Counted from the first letter of the stretch, positions 10,477-19,272 are shown. The stretch: DNA of 64,000 bases from Pseudomonas sp. Leaf48 (GCF_001421885.1 NZ_LMLH01000028.1:23757-87756); one strand, 5' to 3'. Program-made: numbers and translations. Notes: generated from the letters alone by a model not told the origin.

Positions 10477-11577
10477 TTAGAAATCGATACGCACATCGCC
10501 CTTCGGCACACTGCAGCACGACAGGATGAACCCTTCGGCTTCGTCTTCCTCGGTAATGCCGCCGTTGTGTTCCATCTCCACTTCGCCACCCAGCTTCAAC
10601 ACCTTGCAGGTGCCGCAAATCCCCATCCCGCAAGCTTTCGGAATCATCAGCCCAACCTTCGCCGCCGCCGCATGCACAGTCTCGCCCGGCGCCACACGAA
10701 TGCTCTTACCGGACGCCGTGAACTCCACCTGATGCAGATCCGCCACATCAACTTGCGGCGCGTCGGCAGCCTGTTCGGCCTGCTCTACAGCATCGGCGCG
10801 GGCTTCCGGTGGCGTCGCACCAAAGGACTCCTCGTGGTAACGCTTCATGTCGAAGCCGGCGTTCTCCAGCAAACGCTTGACCGCGTTCATGTACGGCGTC
10901 GGGCCGCAGCAGAATACTTCGCGCTCAAGGAAGTCCGGCACCATCAGTTCCAGCATCTTGTGGTTCAGGTAGCCGCGATAACCAGCCCATGGCTCGCCCA
11001 GACCATGCTTCTCGCAAATCAGGTGCAGGCTGAAGTTATCGATTCGCGACGCCATGTGTTCCAGTTCGCGGTGGTAAATGATGTCCTTGGGTGAACGGGC
11101 GCTGTGGATAAACGTCATGTCGACGTTGCCGTTGGTGTCGTAGAACCAGCGCGCCATGGACATGCACGGCGTGATCCCCACGCCACCGCTGAGGTACAGC
11201 ACTTTAGGGCTGGGAAAATCGATGGCATTGAACAGCCCGACCGGTCCGTGCACCGCCAGTTCCTGGCCTTCGTGCAGGGTGTCATGCAGCCAGTTGGAAA
11301 CCCGCCCACCCGGCACGCGCTTGATGGTCACGGAAAAGCTGTAGGGTACCGACGGCGAGCTGGAAATGGTGTACGAGCGCATGATCGGCTCGCCTTCGAT
11401 TTCCAGTTCCAGGGTGACGAACTGCCCCGGCTTGAAAAAGAACATGATTGGCTGGTCGGCCATGAAGCAAAAGGTGCGCACGTCCCAGGTTTCCTGGATG
11501 ACTTTGACGCAACGGACGATGTGTCGACCATTGGCCCAGGTCTGGGTGGTTACCGGGTTCAGGAAGTTGTTGGACAT
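10477..11577 (-). CDS. gbcB: Glycine betaine monooxygenase, reductase component
   Basis: Electron-transfer partner of GbcA: an FNR-type flavin/NAD(P)H reductase with a C-terminal plant-type 2Fe-2S ferredoxin. The start at 11577 (MSNNFLNPV) gives 366 residues. The FAD motif RSYTISSSP is near residue 70, the NAD region LYLSGGVGITPCMSMARW is visible, and the cluster cysteines occur as CGMGICGTCK...LSCC in the last 50 residues. The product would pass electrons from NAD(P)H to the Rieske oxygenase that removes one methyl of glycine betaine as formaldehyde. It is transcribed divergently from gbcA. The complement of a perfect DnaA-box 9-mer lies in the coding region at 11103-11111. Confidence 0.95.
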   Translation of the reverse strand: MSNNFLNPVTTQTWANGRHIVRCVKVIQETWDVRTFCFMADQPIMFFFKPGQFVTLELEIEGEPIMRSYTISSSPSVPYSFSVTIKRVPGGRVSNWLHDTLHEGQELAVHGPVGLFNAIDFPSPKVLYLSGGVGITPCMSMARWFYDTNGNVDMTFIHSARSPKDIIYHRELEHMASRIDNFSLHLICEKHGLGEPWAGYRGYLNHKMLELMVPDFLEREVFCCGPTPYMNAVKRLLENAGFDMKRYHEESFGATPPEARADAVEQAEQAADAPQVDVADLHQVEFTASGKSIRVAPGETVHAAAAKVGLMIPKACGMGICGTCKVLKLGGEVEMEHNGGITEEDEAEGFILSCCSVPKGDVRIDF

Positions 11578-11703
11578 GCTGATCTCCACGGCCGACTGTC
11601 GGCCTTCATGTTGGCGATTCTGCGTATAGCACGAACCACCCGTTTACCTATCTGCGACATTCACATGCTTATCGCGACCAGCCCCCAACTACCGGGGCTT
11701 GCG

Positions 11704-11745
11704 CGTCGGGAACAGATTGCACCATGTCGCCCATGGATAAGGTTC
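11704..11745 (+). promoter_or_regulatory. Candidate AraC-type operator between gbcB and gbcA
   Basis: Two half-sites starting CGTCG (11704) and TGTCG (11725) are exactly 21 bp apart in the 283-base divergent promoter region. In P. aeruginosa, GbdR activates gbcA and gbcB; that this is its site is inferred from the spacing and the TGTCG similarity to the other sites in this window. Confidence 0.35.
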
Positions 11746-11860
11746 TGGCCAGCGCCGGCCCCACACTCGCCTCAACAGATAACTGCTGTTTTTTGTCTTG
11801 CGTCGCACAACCGTAGCCACAATTCGCCGGCCACACAGAATGGCCATGAGGACTAAATCG

Positions 11861-13156
11861 ATGGACGTCACTACTACCCTGAGCCTGGGCGATCCGCTGG
11901 AACCCGCACGCAAGGCCACCGCGCAGATGTTGCAAGAGCGCGAGCGCACGTTCTCGCTGCCGCAGCCGTTTTACTCCGACGACCGCCTGTTTGATATCGA
12001 CATGCAGGAAATCTTTCAGAAAGAGTGGTTGATCGCCGGCATGACCTGCGAAATCCCTGCCAAGGGCAACTACCTGACCCTGCAGGTCGGCAAGAACCCG
12101 ATCATCGTGATTCGTGGCGCCGAGGGCGTAGTGCATGCTTTCCACAACGTCTGTCGCCACCGTGGCTCACGCCTGTGCACCAGCGAAAAGGGCAAGGTGG
12201 CCAAGTTGGTCTGCCATTACCACCAGTGGACCTACGAACTGGATGGTCGCCTGCTGTTCGCCGGTACCGAGATGGGCGCCGACTTCGACATGAAGCAGTA
12301 CGGCCTCAAGCCGGTGAACGTGAAGACCGCCGGTGGCTACATCTTCATCAGCCTGGCGGAAAATCCGCCGGCCATCGATGACTTCCTGTCGACGCTCAGC
12401 CATTACATGGAACCGTACGACATGGAAAACACCAAGGTGGCGATCACCACCACCTTGATGGAAAAGGCCAACTGGAAGCTGGTACTGGAAAACAACCGCG
12501 AGTGCTACCACTGCAACGCGTCGCACCCGGAACTGCTGAAAACCCTGCTGGAGTGGGACGACGTCACCGACCCGCGAGCCGACCAGGCGTTCAAGGACCA
12601 CGTAGCCGCCTCCGCCGCCGCCTGGGAAGCCGAGAAGATCCCTTACGCCCACGCCAGCTTCGGCCTGCGTAACCGCATCGTGCGCATGCCGCTGCTCAAG
12701 GGCACCGTATCGATGACCCTGGACGGCAAACAGGGCTGCGCCAAGCTCATGGGCCGCATCAAGAACCCGGACCTGGGCTCGATGCGCATCCTGCACCTGC
12801 CGCACTCCTGGAACCACTGCATGGGCGACCACATCATCGTCTTCACCGTGTGGCCGATCAGCGCCCAGGAAACCATGGTCACCACCAAGTGGATCGTGCA
12901 CAAGGACGCGGTTGAAGGTGTGGACTACGACGTCGAGCGCATGCGCAAGGTATGGGATGCGACCAACGACCAAGACCGTCGCCTGGCGGAAGAAAACCAG
13001 CGCGGCATCAATTCCACCGCGTACCAGCCTGGCCCGTACTCCAAGACCTACGAGTTCGGGGTGGTCAACTTCGTGGATTGGTACAGCGAGCGTCTGCTGA
13101 GCAACCTGGGCGCCGAGCCTGCGCCGTACCTCAAAGGCGTACCCGTTCAAGGCTAA
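11861..13156 (+). CDS. gbcA: Glycine betaine monooxygenase, Rieske oxygenase component
   Basis: Terminal oxygenase that converts glycine betaine to dimethylglycine plus formaldehyde. I chose the ATG at 11861 (MDVTTTLSLGD, 431 residues), eight bases after GAGGA; upstream in-frame ATGs at 11840 and 11846 are possible. The Rieske ligands are visible as CRHRGSRLC and CHYHQW (C98, H100, C118, H121). The mononuclear iron site reads NRECYHCNASHPELL around residue 210. Complete length. It ends 841 bases before the RHS gene, with the DnaA-box array between. Confidence 0.95.
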   Translation: MDVTTTLSLGDPLEPARKATAQMLQERERTFSLPQPFYSDDRLFDIDMQEIFQKEWLIAGMTCEIPAKGNYLTLQVGKNPIIVIRGAEGVVHAFHNVCRHRGSRLCTSEKGKVAKLVCHYHQWTYELDGRLLFAGTEMGADFDMKQYGLKPVNVKTAGGYIFISLAENPPAIDDFLSTLSHYMEPYDMENTKVAITTTLMEKANWKLVLENNRECYHCNASHPELLKTLLEWDDVTDPRADQAFKDHVAASAAAWEAEKIPYAHASFGLRNRIVRMPLLKGTVSMTLDGKQGCAKLMGRIKNPDLGSMRILHLPHSWNHCMGDHIIVFTVWPISAQETMVTTKWIVHKDAVEGVDYDVERMRKVWDATNDQDRRLAEENQRGINSTAYQPGPYSKTYEFGVVNFVDWYSERLLSNLGAEPAPYLKGVPVQG

Positions 13157-13160
13157 TGCC

Positions 13161-13268
13161 CCCTGCAGGAGTGAGCCTGCTCGCGAAAAACCTGAGAGCA
13201 CCGCGGGGTGTCAGGCTCCCTGCGTCATCGTTGACCTCCATCGCGAGCAAGCTCGCTCCTGCAAGGGG
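13161..13268. repeat. REPIN
   Basis: GCAGGAGTGAGCCTGCTCGC and its inverted copy sit immediately after the gbcA stop; a further half copy (GGGGGCTTGCTCGCAGCAGG) follows to about 13281. Confidence 0.85.
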
Positions 13269-13329
13269 GCTTGCTCGCAGCAGGTTCTCTCCCAGCCATA
13301 CATTCCCCCACCATTCAGAACTGTACGAA

Positions 13330-13950
13330 ATATGATCTATTGCGTTCAGCACTATGATCTACGCGCCTTCCAGCCTTCCGCAAACAAGTTATCCACACCT
13401 CCACCCACAGCTAATGGGGACAACTGTGGAAAATGCTCAAAAAAATTTCCACAAACCACAGAAAAACCGTGACTTATCCAAAGCCAGGGTTTCTCGAAGC
13501 AATTGATCATTTTTTGATCTTAGGCTTACAAGCCCCGCCACGCCTAGCCTGTAGAGGATCGCAAACACCTTATCCACAGAAGCGCCAACAGACTTTGGGG
13601 GCAACTTTACCCCCTCTGTGGAAAACCCCTGAAACGCGCTGGAAATCAACGTTTCCAAAGGACATCATGTGTTTGAACCTCGATTTGCTCATTTTTTGAT
13701 CATGAGCATGAAAGGCCCGTTTTATATGGCTTACAGAGGATAGCGAACATCTTATCCACAGAAGCGCCAACAGAGATTGGGGGCAAGTCTGATCCACCTG
13801 CCAGATTTATCCCCTTGAAAAAGCTTGGAAAAATCCACGAGAACCCTGGTCGTTTTTTGATCGACGCCTTGCAGAGTTTGATCTGTATGAGGTGTAGAGA
13901 TGGGTGAACATGTTATCCACAGCTCCATTAACAGGGATTGTGGGTAAAGG
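13330..13950 (+). repeat. Tandem array of about 180-bp units with consensus DnaA boxes
   Basis: There is no plausible gene in the 840 bases between the convergent gbcA and RHS genes. The region has four perfect TTATCCACA DnaA boxes on the plus strand at 13389-13397, 13570-13578, 13752-13760 and 13913-13921 (spacing 181, 182 and 161 bp). Each is preceded by a TGATC motif whose GATC begins 55, 54, 54 and 54 bp upstream (13334, 13516, 13698, 13859). In three units it is TTTTTTGATC. Inverted variant boxes TGTGGAAAA follow the first two boxes (13425-13433, 13617-13625). The unit sequence is otherwise degenerate but shows shared pieces such as GAAGCGCCAACAGA after boxes 2 and 3. It resembles a DnaA-binding locus; its function is untested. 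Confidence 0.85.
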
Positions 13951-13997
13951 CTGGAAAAAACTGTAGTTGGAAGGGAGCTACGCAGGTAAAGCTCAGA

Positions 13998-14888
13998 TTA
14001 ATTTTCGCGTTTCAAACTACCTCTGATGACACTCCCGGATTGGGCGAAATCATCCTGCCGCTGCGCTGGAGCCGGAACATGTGTTTGGGAAGTCATCGGA
14101 ATCTCGATTGACGCAGGAGCCGCTCCTCCCGGCAATGACGTGGATGGTACCTCCGCAGATTTCGGAAATGCCGTTCCCCTGACCAGGTTGCGAACGTTGC
14201 CTCTAACCGTCGCCCACAAAGTACGTGCACGCAGACCGTTAACAATTGCTGGAACATATCGGACCATAGTTGCAGCGGCAGAGACTGTGGTAGCTACGTT
14301 CGAAATGTAAACGGCGCCAGGTAACCCCGCCAATTGCCCAACAGTGCCGACAATTGCAGTCGACGATGCCACCGTACTCATCCGTGCAGCGTGCAGTAGC
14401 CAGCCCCGCGCCGTGGCTCCCACCAGGTTGGTTGTCACTATTCCCGCATGCAGCGCGGTGGTGGCTGTAAGTTGAACGAGTCGGGCAATGATTTCCCCAT
14501 ACTGCCCAGTAGGATCCTCGAAGTTAACCGGATCGCCCGTACAATAGGCATACGCATTGGCTCCACCCCTACCAAACGGACTCAACCGATCCGGACTGTG
14601 GAATCGCATCAACACCGGGTTATATACGCGATACCCGTTACCCAGGTAATACCAGCCGGTTGGCCGTTCCCGGAGTTGTCCGTTGAACCCCAAGTGCGTA
14701 CCAGGCGCGCGCAGGCTGCTTTGCACACCATATGGGCTATAAGCGAGTCGATTCGGACCACTGCGATCTAGTTCGGCAAGGATGCTCTGTTGCAGGTCCG
14801 TTGCCAGCAACAGCGTTCGTGAAAAGGCAGGATCCATTGTGCGAGAACGGACCGGACCTTGATTCTGAAGTGGATGAGGAGCAGGCAT
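13998..14888 (-). CDS. Orphan RHS-repeat core protein with unknown C-terminal domain
   Basis: The 296-residue protein has a short N-terminal segment and then an RHS-repeat-associated core: LGFNGQLRERPTGWYYLGNG, followed by YRVYNPVLMRFHSPDRLSPFG and ANAYAYCTGDPVNFEDPTGQ near residue 115. After this conserved PVNxxDPxG boundary, the last 180 residues are unrelated and rich in Ala/Val/Thr, with several hydrophobic stretches (ASSTAIVGTVGQLAGLPGAV). The layout is that of an orphan polymorphic-toxin tip lacking the long repeat body. The start at 14888 follows AAGGATCC. No immunity-like gene lies downstream (only the DnaA-box array), and the base composition is less GC-rich than its neighbours. The C-terminal activity is unknown. 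Confidence 0.75.
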   Translation of the reverse strand: MPAPHPLQNQGPVRSRTMDPAFSRTLLLATDLQQSILAELDRSGPNRLAYSPYGVQSSLRAPGTHLGFNGQLRERPTGWYYLGNGYRVYNPVLMRFHSPDRLSPFGRGGANAYAYCTGDPVNFEDPTGQYGEIIARLVQLTATTALHAGIVTTNLVGATARGWLLHAARMSTVASSTAIVGTVGQLAGLPGAVYISNVATTVSAAATMVRYVPAIVNGLRARTLWATVRGNVRNLVRGTAFPKSAEVPSTSLPGGAAPASIEIPMTSQTHVPAPAQRQDDFAQSGSVIRGSLKREN

Positions 14889-15094
14889 CGGAGGATCCTT
14901 GAGCAGTCTTGTTGACCCGCGCCCTGAAACAGGATTCGCGGACAGAACCATCCACTATCGCGCTCACGGCAAGTAGATAGCCTCTGTTTCTCAAACTAAC
15001 AAACCACCCACAAAATCGACACTAGCAGTTCTGCTAGGGTTTCCCCGGATCTGGAAAAAAATGACTGCCATTGTGATCCTGCGCGGATTAACCG

Positions 15095-15865
15095 TCAGCG
15101 AATCACCCCTTCTTCAATCAACAGTTTGAGTATCGTCTCAGCCCCCGCTTGCGCAGTCACACCCTTGAGCACTTGCCCACCGCCGCCGCTGGCCTTGGCC
15201 GTTGCAGCCTTCATCCGGTCGGCGCCGCTCTTGGCCTTGATCACTTTCAAGCGTTTAGGCCGTGGCTTGGCCGGTTGCAGGTTGGCGACTGCAAGCAGCT
15301 CGTCGTCGATCACTTCAACGTCCTGCGCCTTCAGCACGCCCCGCCGGGCCGGGCCGTAGGCACTTTGCCGTGGCTTGGGTGCGGCGTTATCCACAGTGGC
15401 CAGGAATGGCAAGCGCACTTTCAAGCGACGGCGCTGACCACGGGGCAAGGCTTGCAGCACCAGCGCCGAGTTGCCGTCGATCGACTCGACCTGCGCCAGC
15501 CCTACCACCAGCGGCCAGCCCAAACCTTCGGCCAACAGGAACGGCAACATGCCCGAGCCTTCGCCGGTCTCCGCCTGGCTGCCGGTCAGCACCACCTGGG
15601 CCCCGGCATCACGCAAATACGCGGTGAGCGCCGGCAGCGCATCGGCGCCTTCCGGTTGTTCCAGCACATGCAATTGCTCCAGCCCCATGCCCAGATAAGC
15701 ACGCAACGCAGGCTCCGCGATATCGCCGGCATGCAGTACCTGCAAGTTATCCCCAGCCAGCTGCAAACCCAGTTCCACCGCCCGCGCATCCTGTTCCGCG
15801 CGACGTGGCCGACCGGAAGTCGGGTGGGCGCCGATGGACACCAGGCTGATGATTTTCGTACTCAT
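15095..15865 (-). CDS. etfB: Electron transfer flavoprotein beta-type subunit (dimethylglycine operon)
   Basis: A 256-residue ETF beta-family protein with the opening IISLVSIGAHPTSGRPRR and the ...VVLTGSQAETGEGSGMLPFLLAEGLGWPLV segment typical of the nucleotide-binding fold. It is the last gene of the minus-strand run dipeptidase-DUF5943-dgcA-dgcB-etfA-etfB and follows etfA by 15 bases. Probable role: to accept electrons released by dimethylglycine demethylation and pass them, with DgcB, to the quinone pool. It is distinct from the housekeeping ETF, so substrate partners are inferred from context. A perfect TTATCCACA 9-mer lies within it at 15387-15395. Confidence 0.85.
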   Translation of the reverse strand: MSTKIISLVSIGAHPTSGRPRRAEQDARAVELGLQLAGDNLQVLHAGDIAEPALRAYLGMGLEQLHVLEQPEGADALPALTAYLRDAGAQVVLTGSQAETGEGSGMLPFLLAEGLGWPLVVGLAQVESIDGNSALVLQALPRGQRRRLKVRLPFLATVDNAAPKPRQSAYGPARRGVLKAQDVEVIDDELLAVANLQPAKPRPKRLKVIKAKSGADRMKAATAKASGGGGQVLKGVTAQAGAETILKLLIEEGVIR

Positions 15866-15880
15866 AACCCCTTCCTTCCC

Positions 15881-17101
15881 TTAAGCCGCATCGCGCTTGG
15901 CGTCGTTGCGGTAGGCCTCTACCGCCGCGATCAAGGCTTGAAGAATCCCGGCGCTCTCGCCGATCACCGACAGGTCGGCCCGTTTGATCATGTCGCAGCC
16001 CGGGTCGAGGTTGATCGCCACCACCTTGTCGCAGGCACCGATGCCCTGCAGGTGCTGGATCGCCCCGGAGATCCCCACCGCCACGTATACCCGTGCGGTG
16101 ACCCAGGTGCCGGACGCTCCGACCTGGCGGTCGCGGGCCATGAAGCCGTCGTCCACCGCCACCCGGGACGCGCCTTCGGTGGCGCCCAATGCTTCGGCGG
16201 TCCTGTGGAAAAGTCCCCAATCCTTGACCCCGTTGCCCCCGGAGAAAATGAATTCCGCTTCGGCCATTGGAATCGCTGCCGGGTCCACCGCCACCGCGCC
16301 CAAATCCTCGATGCGCGAGAGACTGCGGGCAACGGTTGTGGATAACTCCACCGGCAAGGCTTCGTGACGGGTTTCGCTGACCGGTTCGGCACATTCAGCA
16401 GCCGCCAGGATCAGCCGTGCGACCGGGCGAGCGAGGTCTTGCAAACCGGCACCGGCGCGACCGATGCACTCCTGATCCTTGACCTGCCAGACCCGCGTGG
16501 CCGGGCGTTCGCCCAGTGCGGCGGCAAAGCGTCGACCCAGTTCTCCGCCACCGGTGCGACTGTCCGGCAGCAACCAATGACGTGGGCTGAACTGGTTATC
16601 CACAGCCCGCAGGCCCTGGACCCGTTGTTCCGGTGCATAACCGCTGAACTCGTCGCCTTCGAGCACCAGCAAGCGATCGACGCCAGCTGTAGCGAAGGTA
16701 TTCTCTTTGTGCTCGCCGAAGACCACGGCCAATACCGCGCCGTCCTTGCCCGCCAATTGATGCGCCAGGCCGAGCAAGTCGCGGTCGTGGCTGCTCAAGC
16801 GGCCGCCGACCATGTCCGGCACCACGCTGATGTAGAACGCCGGTGCAGGCACCTGATGCAGCGGCAACTGCACTTCAACGGCGGCCGTGCGCTTGGTCGC
16901 CCCGCCCTGCTGCGCGCCGCTGCGGTCGATGCGCTTGATCCCGTTGGGACCGAGGAAGCCGATGCCGTGGGGGTTCTTGCGGATGACGCCGTTAGGTCCC
17001 ATCCAGCTATGTTGCGCAGTCTGCATGGCCGCGTGCAGCGGGTGCAGGCGATTGCGTGCAATCCATTCGGCACGGGGGTCGCGGCGGATAATGTCGCTCA
17101 T
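15881..17101 (-). CDS. etfA: Electron transfer flavoprotein alpha-type subunit (dimethylglycine operon)
   Basis: A 406-residue ETF alpha-family protein. The C-terminal FAD domain reads VGASGTWVTARVYVAVGISG, then AIQHLQGIGACDKVVAINLD and PIAxxDL-like CDMIKRADLSVIGE. It is about 90 residues longer than a typical EtfA, owing to an N-terminal extension (residues 1 to about 90) with PHGIGFLGPNGIKRIDRSGA. The ATG at 17101 shares one base with the dgcB stop (TGATG), so translation is coupled; a TTG one codon earlier is less likely. Two perfect DnaA-box 9-mers occur inside the gene (16337-16345, 16596-16604). Confidence 0.87.
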   Translation of the reverse strand: MSDIIRRDPRAEWIARNRLHPLHAAMQTAQHSWMGPNGVIRKNPHGIGFLGPNGIKRIDRSGAQQGGATKRTAAVEVQLPLHQVPAPAFYISVVPDMVGGRLSSHDRDLLGLAHQLAGKDGAVLAVVFGEHKENTFATAGVDRLLVLEGDEFSGYAPEQRVQGLRAVDNQFSPRHWLLPDSRTGGGELGRRFAAALGERPATRVWQVKDQECIGRAGAGLQDLARPVARLILAAAECAEPVSETRHEALPVELSTTVARSLSRIEDLGAVAVDPAAIPMAEAEFIFSGGNGVKDWGLFHRTAEALGATEGASRVAVDDGFMARDRQVGASGTWVTARVYVAVGISGAIQHLQGIGACDKVVAINLDPGCDMIKRADLSVIGESAGILQALIAAVEAYRNDAKRDAA

Positions 17102-19050
17102 CAATGCACCTCCGCAGGTTCACGTTGCGCCGGTATGGCAGGCTTGCTCGGTGCCTGGTCTTCAAGCAACGCGTCGGCCACCAGTTCGGCAATGTCCTTG
17201 ATCAACGGTCGAGGCTCGACCACGCCTTCAAGCATCGCGGTGCATTGTGGGCAGCCCACGGCCACCAGTTCGGCGCCCGTCTCGCGGATGTCCTCCATGC
17301 GCATGTCGGGGATACGCTGTTTTCCCGGAATGTCAGTGATCGGCGCACCGCCGCCACCGCCGCAGCAACGTGAACGGAAGCCGGAGCGTTGCATCTCTTT
17401 CACTTCGATACCAAGGGCGCGCAGGACCTGGCGCGGCGCCTCGTATTCGCCGTTGTAGCGGCCGAGGTAGCACGGGTCGTGATAGGTCACGCTGTCGCCC
17501 TTGTGCTGGCCGAGGTTCAGCGCGCCGGCGCCGATGATTTCCGCCATGTAGGTGCTGTGGTGCTGCACCAGGTAGTTGCCATCGAAGGCGCCGTATTCGT
17601 TTTTCAGCACGTGGAAGCTATGTGGATCGCAGGTAACGATGCGGTTGAAGCTGTATTTGGCCAGGGTCTGGATGTTGCGTTTGGCCAGCAACTGGAAGGT
17701 CGCCTCGTCGCCTAGACGTCGGGCCACGTCGCCACTGTCGCGCTCTTCGAGGCCGAGCACGGCGAAGTCGATTTTCGCTGCTTTCAGCACTTTGACGAAG
17801 GCGCGCAGGGTGCGCTGGTTGCGCATGTCGAAGGCGCCGTCGCCAACCCAGAACAGCACGTCGGTGGATTTCTTTTCGCTGAGCAGATTGAGGTTCAGAT
17901 CTGCCGCCCAGTTCATCCGCCCGCCTGGCGCAAAACCGCCCGGGTTGTCGGTGGCGATCAGGTTTTCCAGGACTTCGGCGCCCTTGTTCGGCGTGGCACC
18001 TTTTTCCAGAGTCAAATGGCGACGCATGTCGACGATGGCATCGACGTGCTCGATCATCATCGGGCATTCCTCGACGCAGGCACGGCAGGTGGTGCAGGAC
18101 CACAGGGTTTCGGCGTCCACCAGACCGTTGACGATCGGTTGATGCGGATTACCGGCGTGCTCACCAATCGATTTGCCGGGATAAGGGCTGCCGGCGAACT
18201 TCGCATCGGTGCCGCCGGCCAGGCCGACGACCATGTCCTGAATCAGTTTTTTCGGGTTCAGCGGCTGACCGGCGGCGAAGGCCGGGCACGCCGCTTCGCA
18301 CTTACCGCACTGCACGCAGGCGTCGAAGCCGAGCAACTGGTTCCAGGTGAAATCCTTGGGTTTTTCCACGCCCAGTGGCGCGCTCAGGTCGTTCAAGTCC
18401 AGAGGTTTGAGACCGGTGGAACGACCGCCACCGAAGCGCTCGGCCCGACGGTGCCACGCCAGGTGCAGGGCACCGGCAAAGGCATGCTTCATCGGCCCAC
18501 CCCAAGTCATGCCGAAGAACAGTTCCGAAACGCCCCACAACACGCCGACTCCGAGAACTGCCGCCAACAGCCAGCCACCGAAGTTCTCCGGCAGGATCCC
18601 GGCCACAGGCAGTGTCACTAGAAAGAACGACGCCGAGAACGCCAGCAGGCTTTTCGGCAGGCGCATCCACGGACCTTTGGACAGACGCGATGGCGGGTTG
18701 CGACGGCGCAGACAAACGAAGATCGCGCCAACGAACATTACCGCCGACATCAGCAGAAGCGCATAGCCGAGGAATCGGTTATGGAGGCCGAAACCGTGGA
18801 CCAAAATCGCCAGCACGACCGAAGCCACCGCACCACCGGCCGTGGCCACGTGGGTGTTGGCGATGTATTTATCCCGCGCCACCACATGGTGCAGGTCGAC
18901 CATGTAGCGTTTGGGCATGGCGAACAGGCCGCCGATCAGGTCGACCTTCGAGGCCCGGCCCCGGCGCCACATGGCCACCCGCCGCAACGCACCCAGAACC
19001 GCGAGGCCCAGGGCAGCGAACAGCAGGATTGGAAGAAGGGTGTTCAACAT
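17101..19050 (-). CDS. dgcB: Dimethylglycine catabolism iron-sulfur membrane protein DgcB
   Basis: A 649-residue membrane-anchored oxidoreductase of the heterodisulfide-reductase/glycolate-oxidase iron-sulfur type. The start at 19050 (MLNTLLPILLFAALG) follows GGGAG. Three or more N-terminal transmembrane segments (residues about 5-25, 75-100, 145-185) precede two 4Fe-4S motifs, CVQCGKCEAACPAF and CTTCRACVEECPM. Two cysteine-rich CCG-type domains follow (HDPCYLGRYNGEY, RSRCCGGGGGA). In P. aeruginosa it is required for growth on dimethylglycine; it most likely moves electrons from DgcA/ETF to quinone. Confidence 0.93.
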   Translation of the reverse strand: MLNTLLPILLFAALGLAVLGALRRVAMWRRGRASKVDLIGGLFAMPKRYMVDLHHVVARDKYIANTHVATAGGAVASVVLAILVHGFGLHNRFLGYALLLMSAVMFVGAIFVCLRRRNPPSRLSKGPWMRLPKSLLAFSASFFLVTLPVAGILPENFGGWLLAAVLGVGVLWGVSELFFGMTWGGPMKHAFAGALHLAWHRRAERFGGGRSTGLKPLDLNDLSAPLGVEKPKDFTWNQLLGFDACVQCGKCEAACPAFAAGQPLNPKKLIQDMVVGLAGGTDAKFAGSPYPGKSIGEHAGNPHQPIVNGLVDAETLWSCTTCRACVEECPMMIEHVDAIVDMRRHLTLEKGATPNKGAEVLENLIATDNPGGFAPGGRMNWAADLNLNLLSEKKSTDVLFWVGDGAFDMRNQRTLRAFVKVLKAAKIDFAVLGLEERDSGDVARRLGDEATFQLLAKRNIQTLAKYSFNRIVTCDPHSFHVLKNEYGAFDGNYLVQHHSTYMAEIIGAGALNLGQHKGDSVTYHDPCYLGRYNGEYEAPRQVLRALGIEVKEMQRSGFRSRCCGGGGGAPITDIPGKQRIPDMRMEDIRETGAELVAVGCPQCTAMLEGVVEPRPLIKDIAELVADALLEDQAPSKPAIPAQREPAEVH

Positions 19051-19122
19051 AGGTGTTGCTCCCAAAGACCTCGGGGTCTTGCAAGGATTCATGTGCGTGC
19101 CGATGAAGGCTATGCACCTACT

Positions 19123-19254
19123 TGTGGCGAGGGGGCTTGCCCCCGTTCGGCTGCAAAGCAGTCGTAAATCCGCCCAATGCATTTTCCCGACAGACCGCAT
19201 TGGTTGAATTGGGGCCGCTTCGCAGCCCAACGGGGGCAAGCCCCCTCGCCACAG
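19123..19254. repeat. REPIN (GGGGGCTTGCCCCC family)
   Basis: TGTGGCGAGGGGGCTTGCCC and its inverted copy fill the 222-base gap between dgcA and dgcB. The hairpin sits inside an otherwise tightly packed operon. Confidence 0.9.
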
Positions 19255-19272
19255 GTGATGGTGGTGATGTCG

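Noticed and set aside
13330..13950. Dam-methylation control by the GATC motifs in the DnaA-box array
   Set aside because: Pseudomonads generally lack Dam and SeqA, so the GATC tetramer is more likely part of a longer TTTTTTGATC motif.
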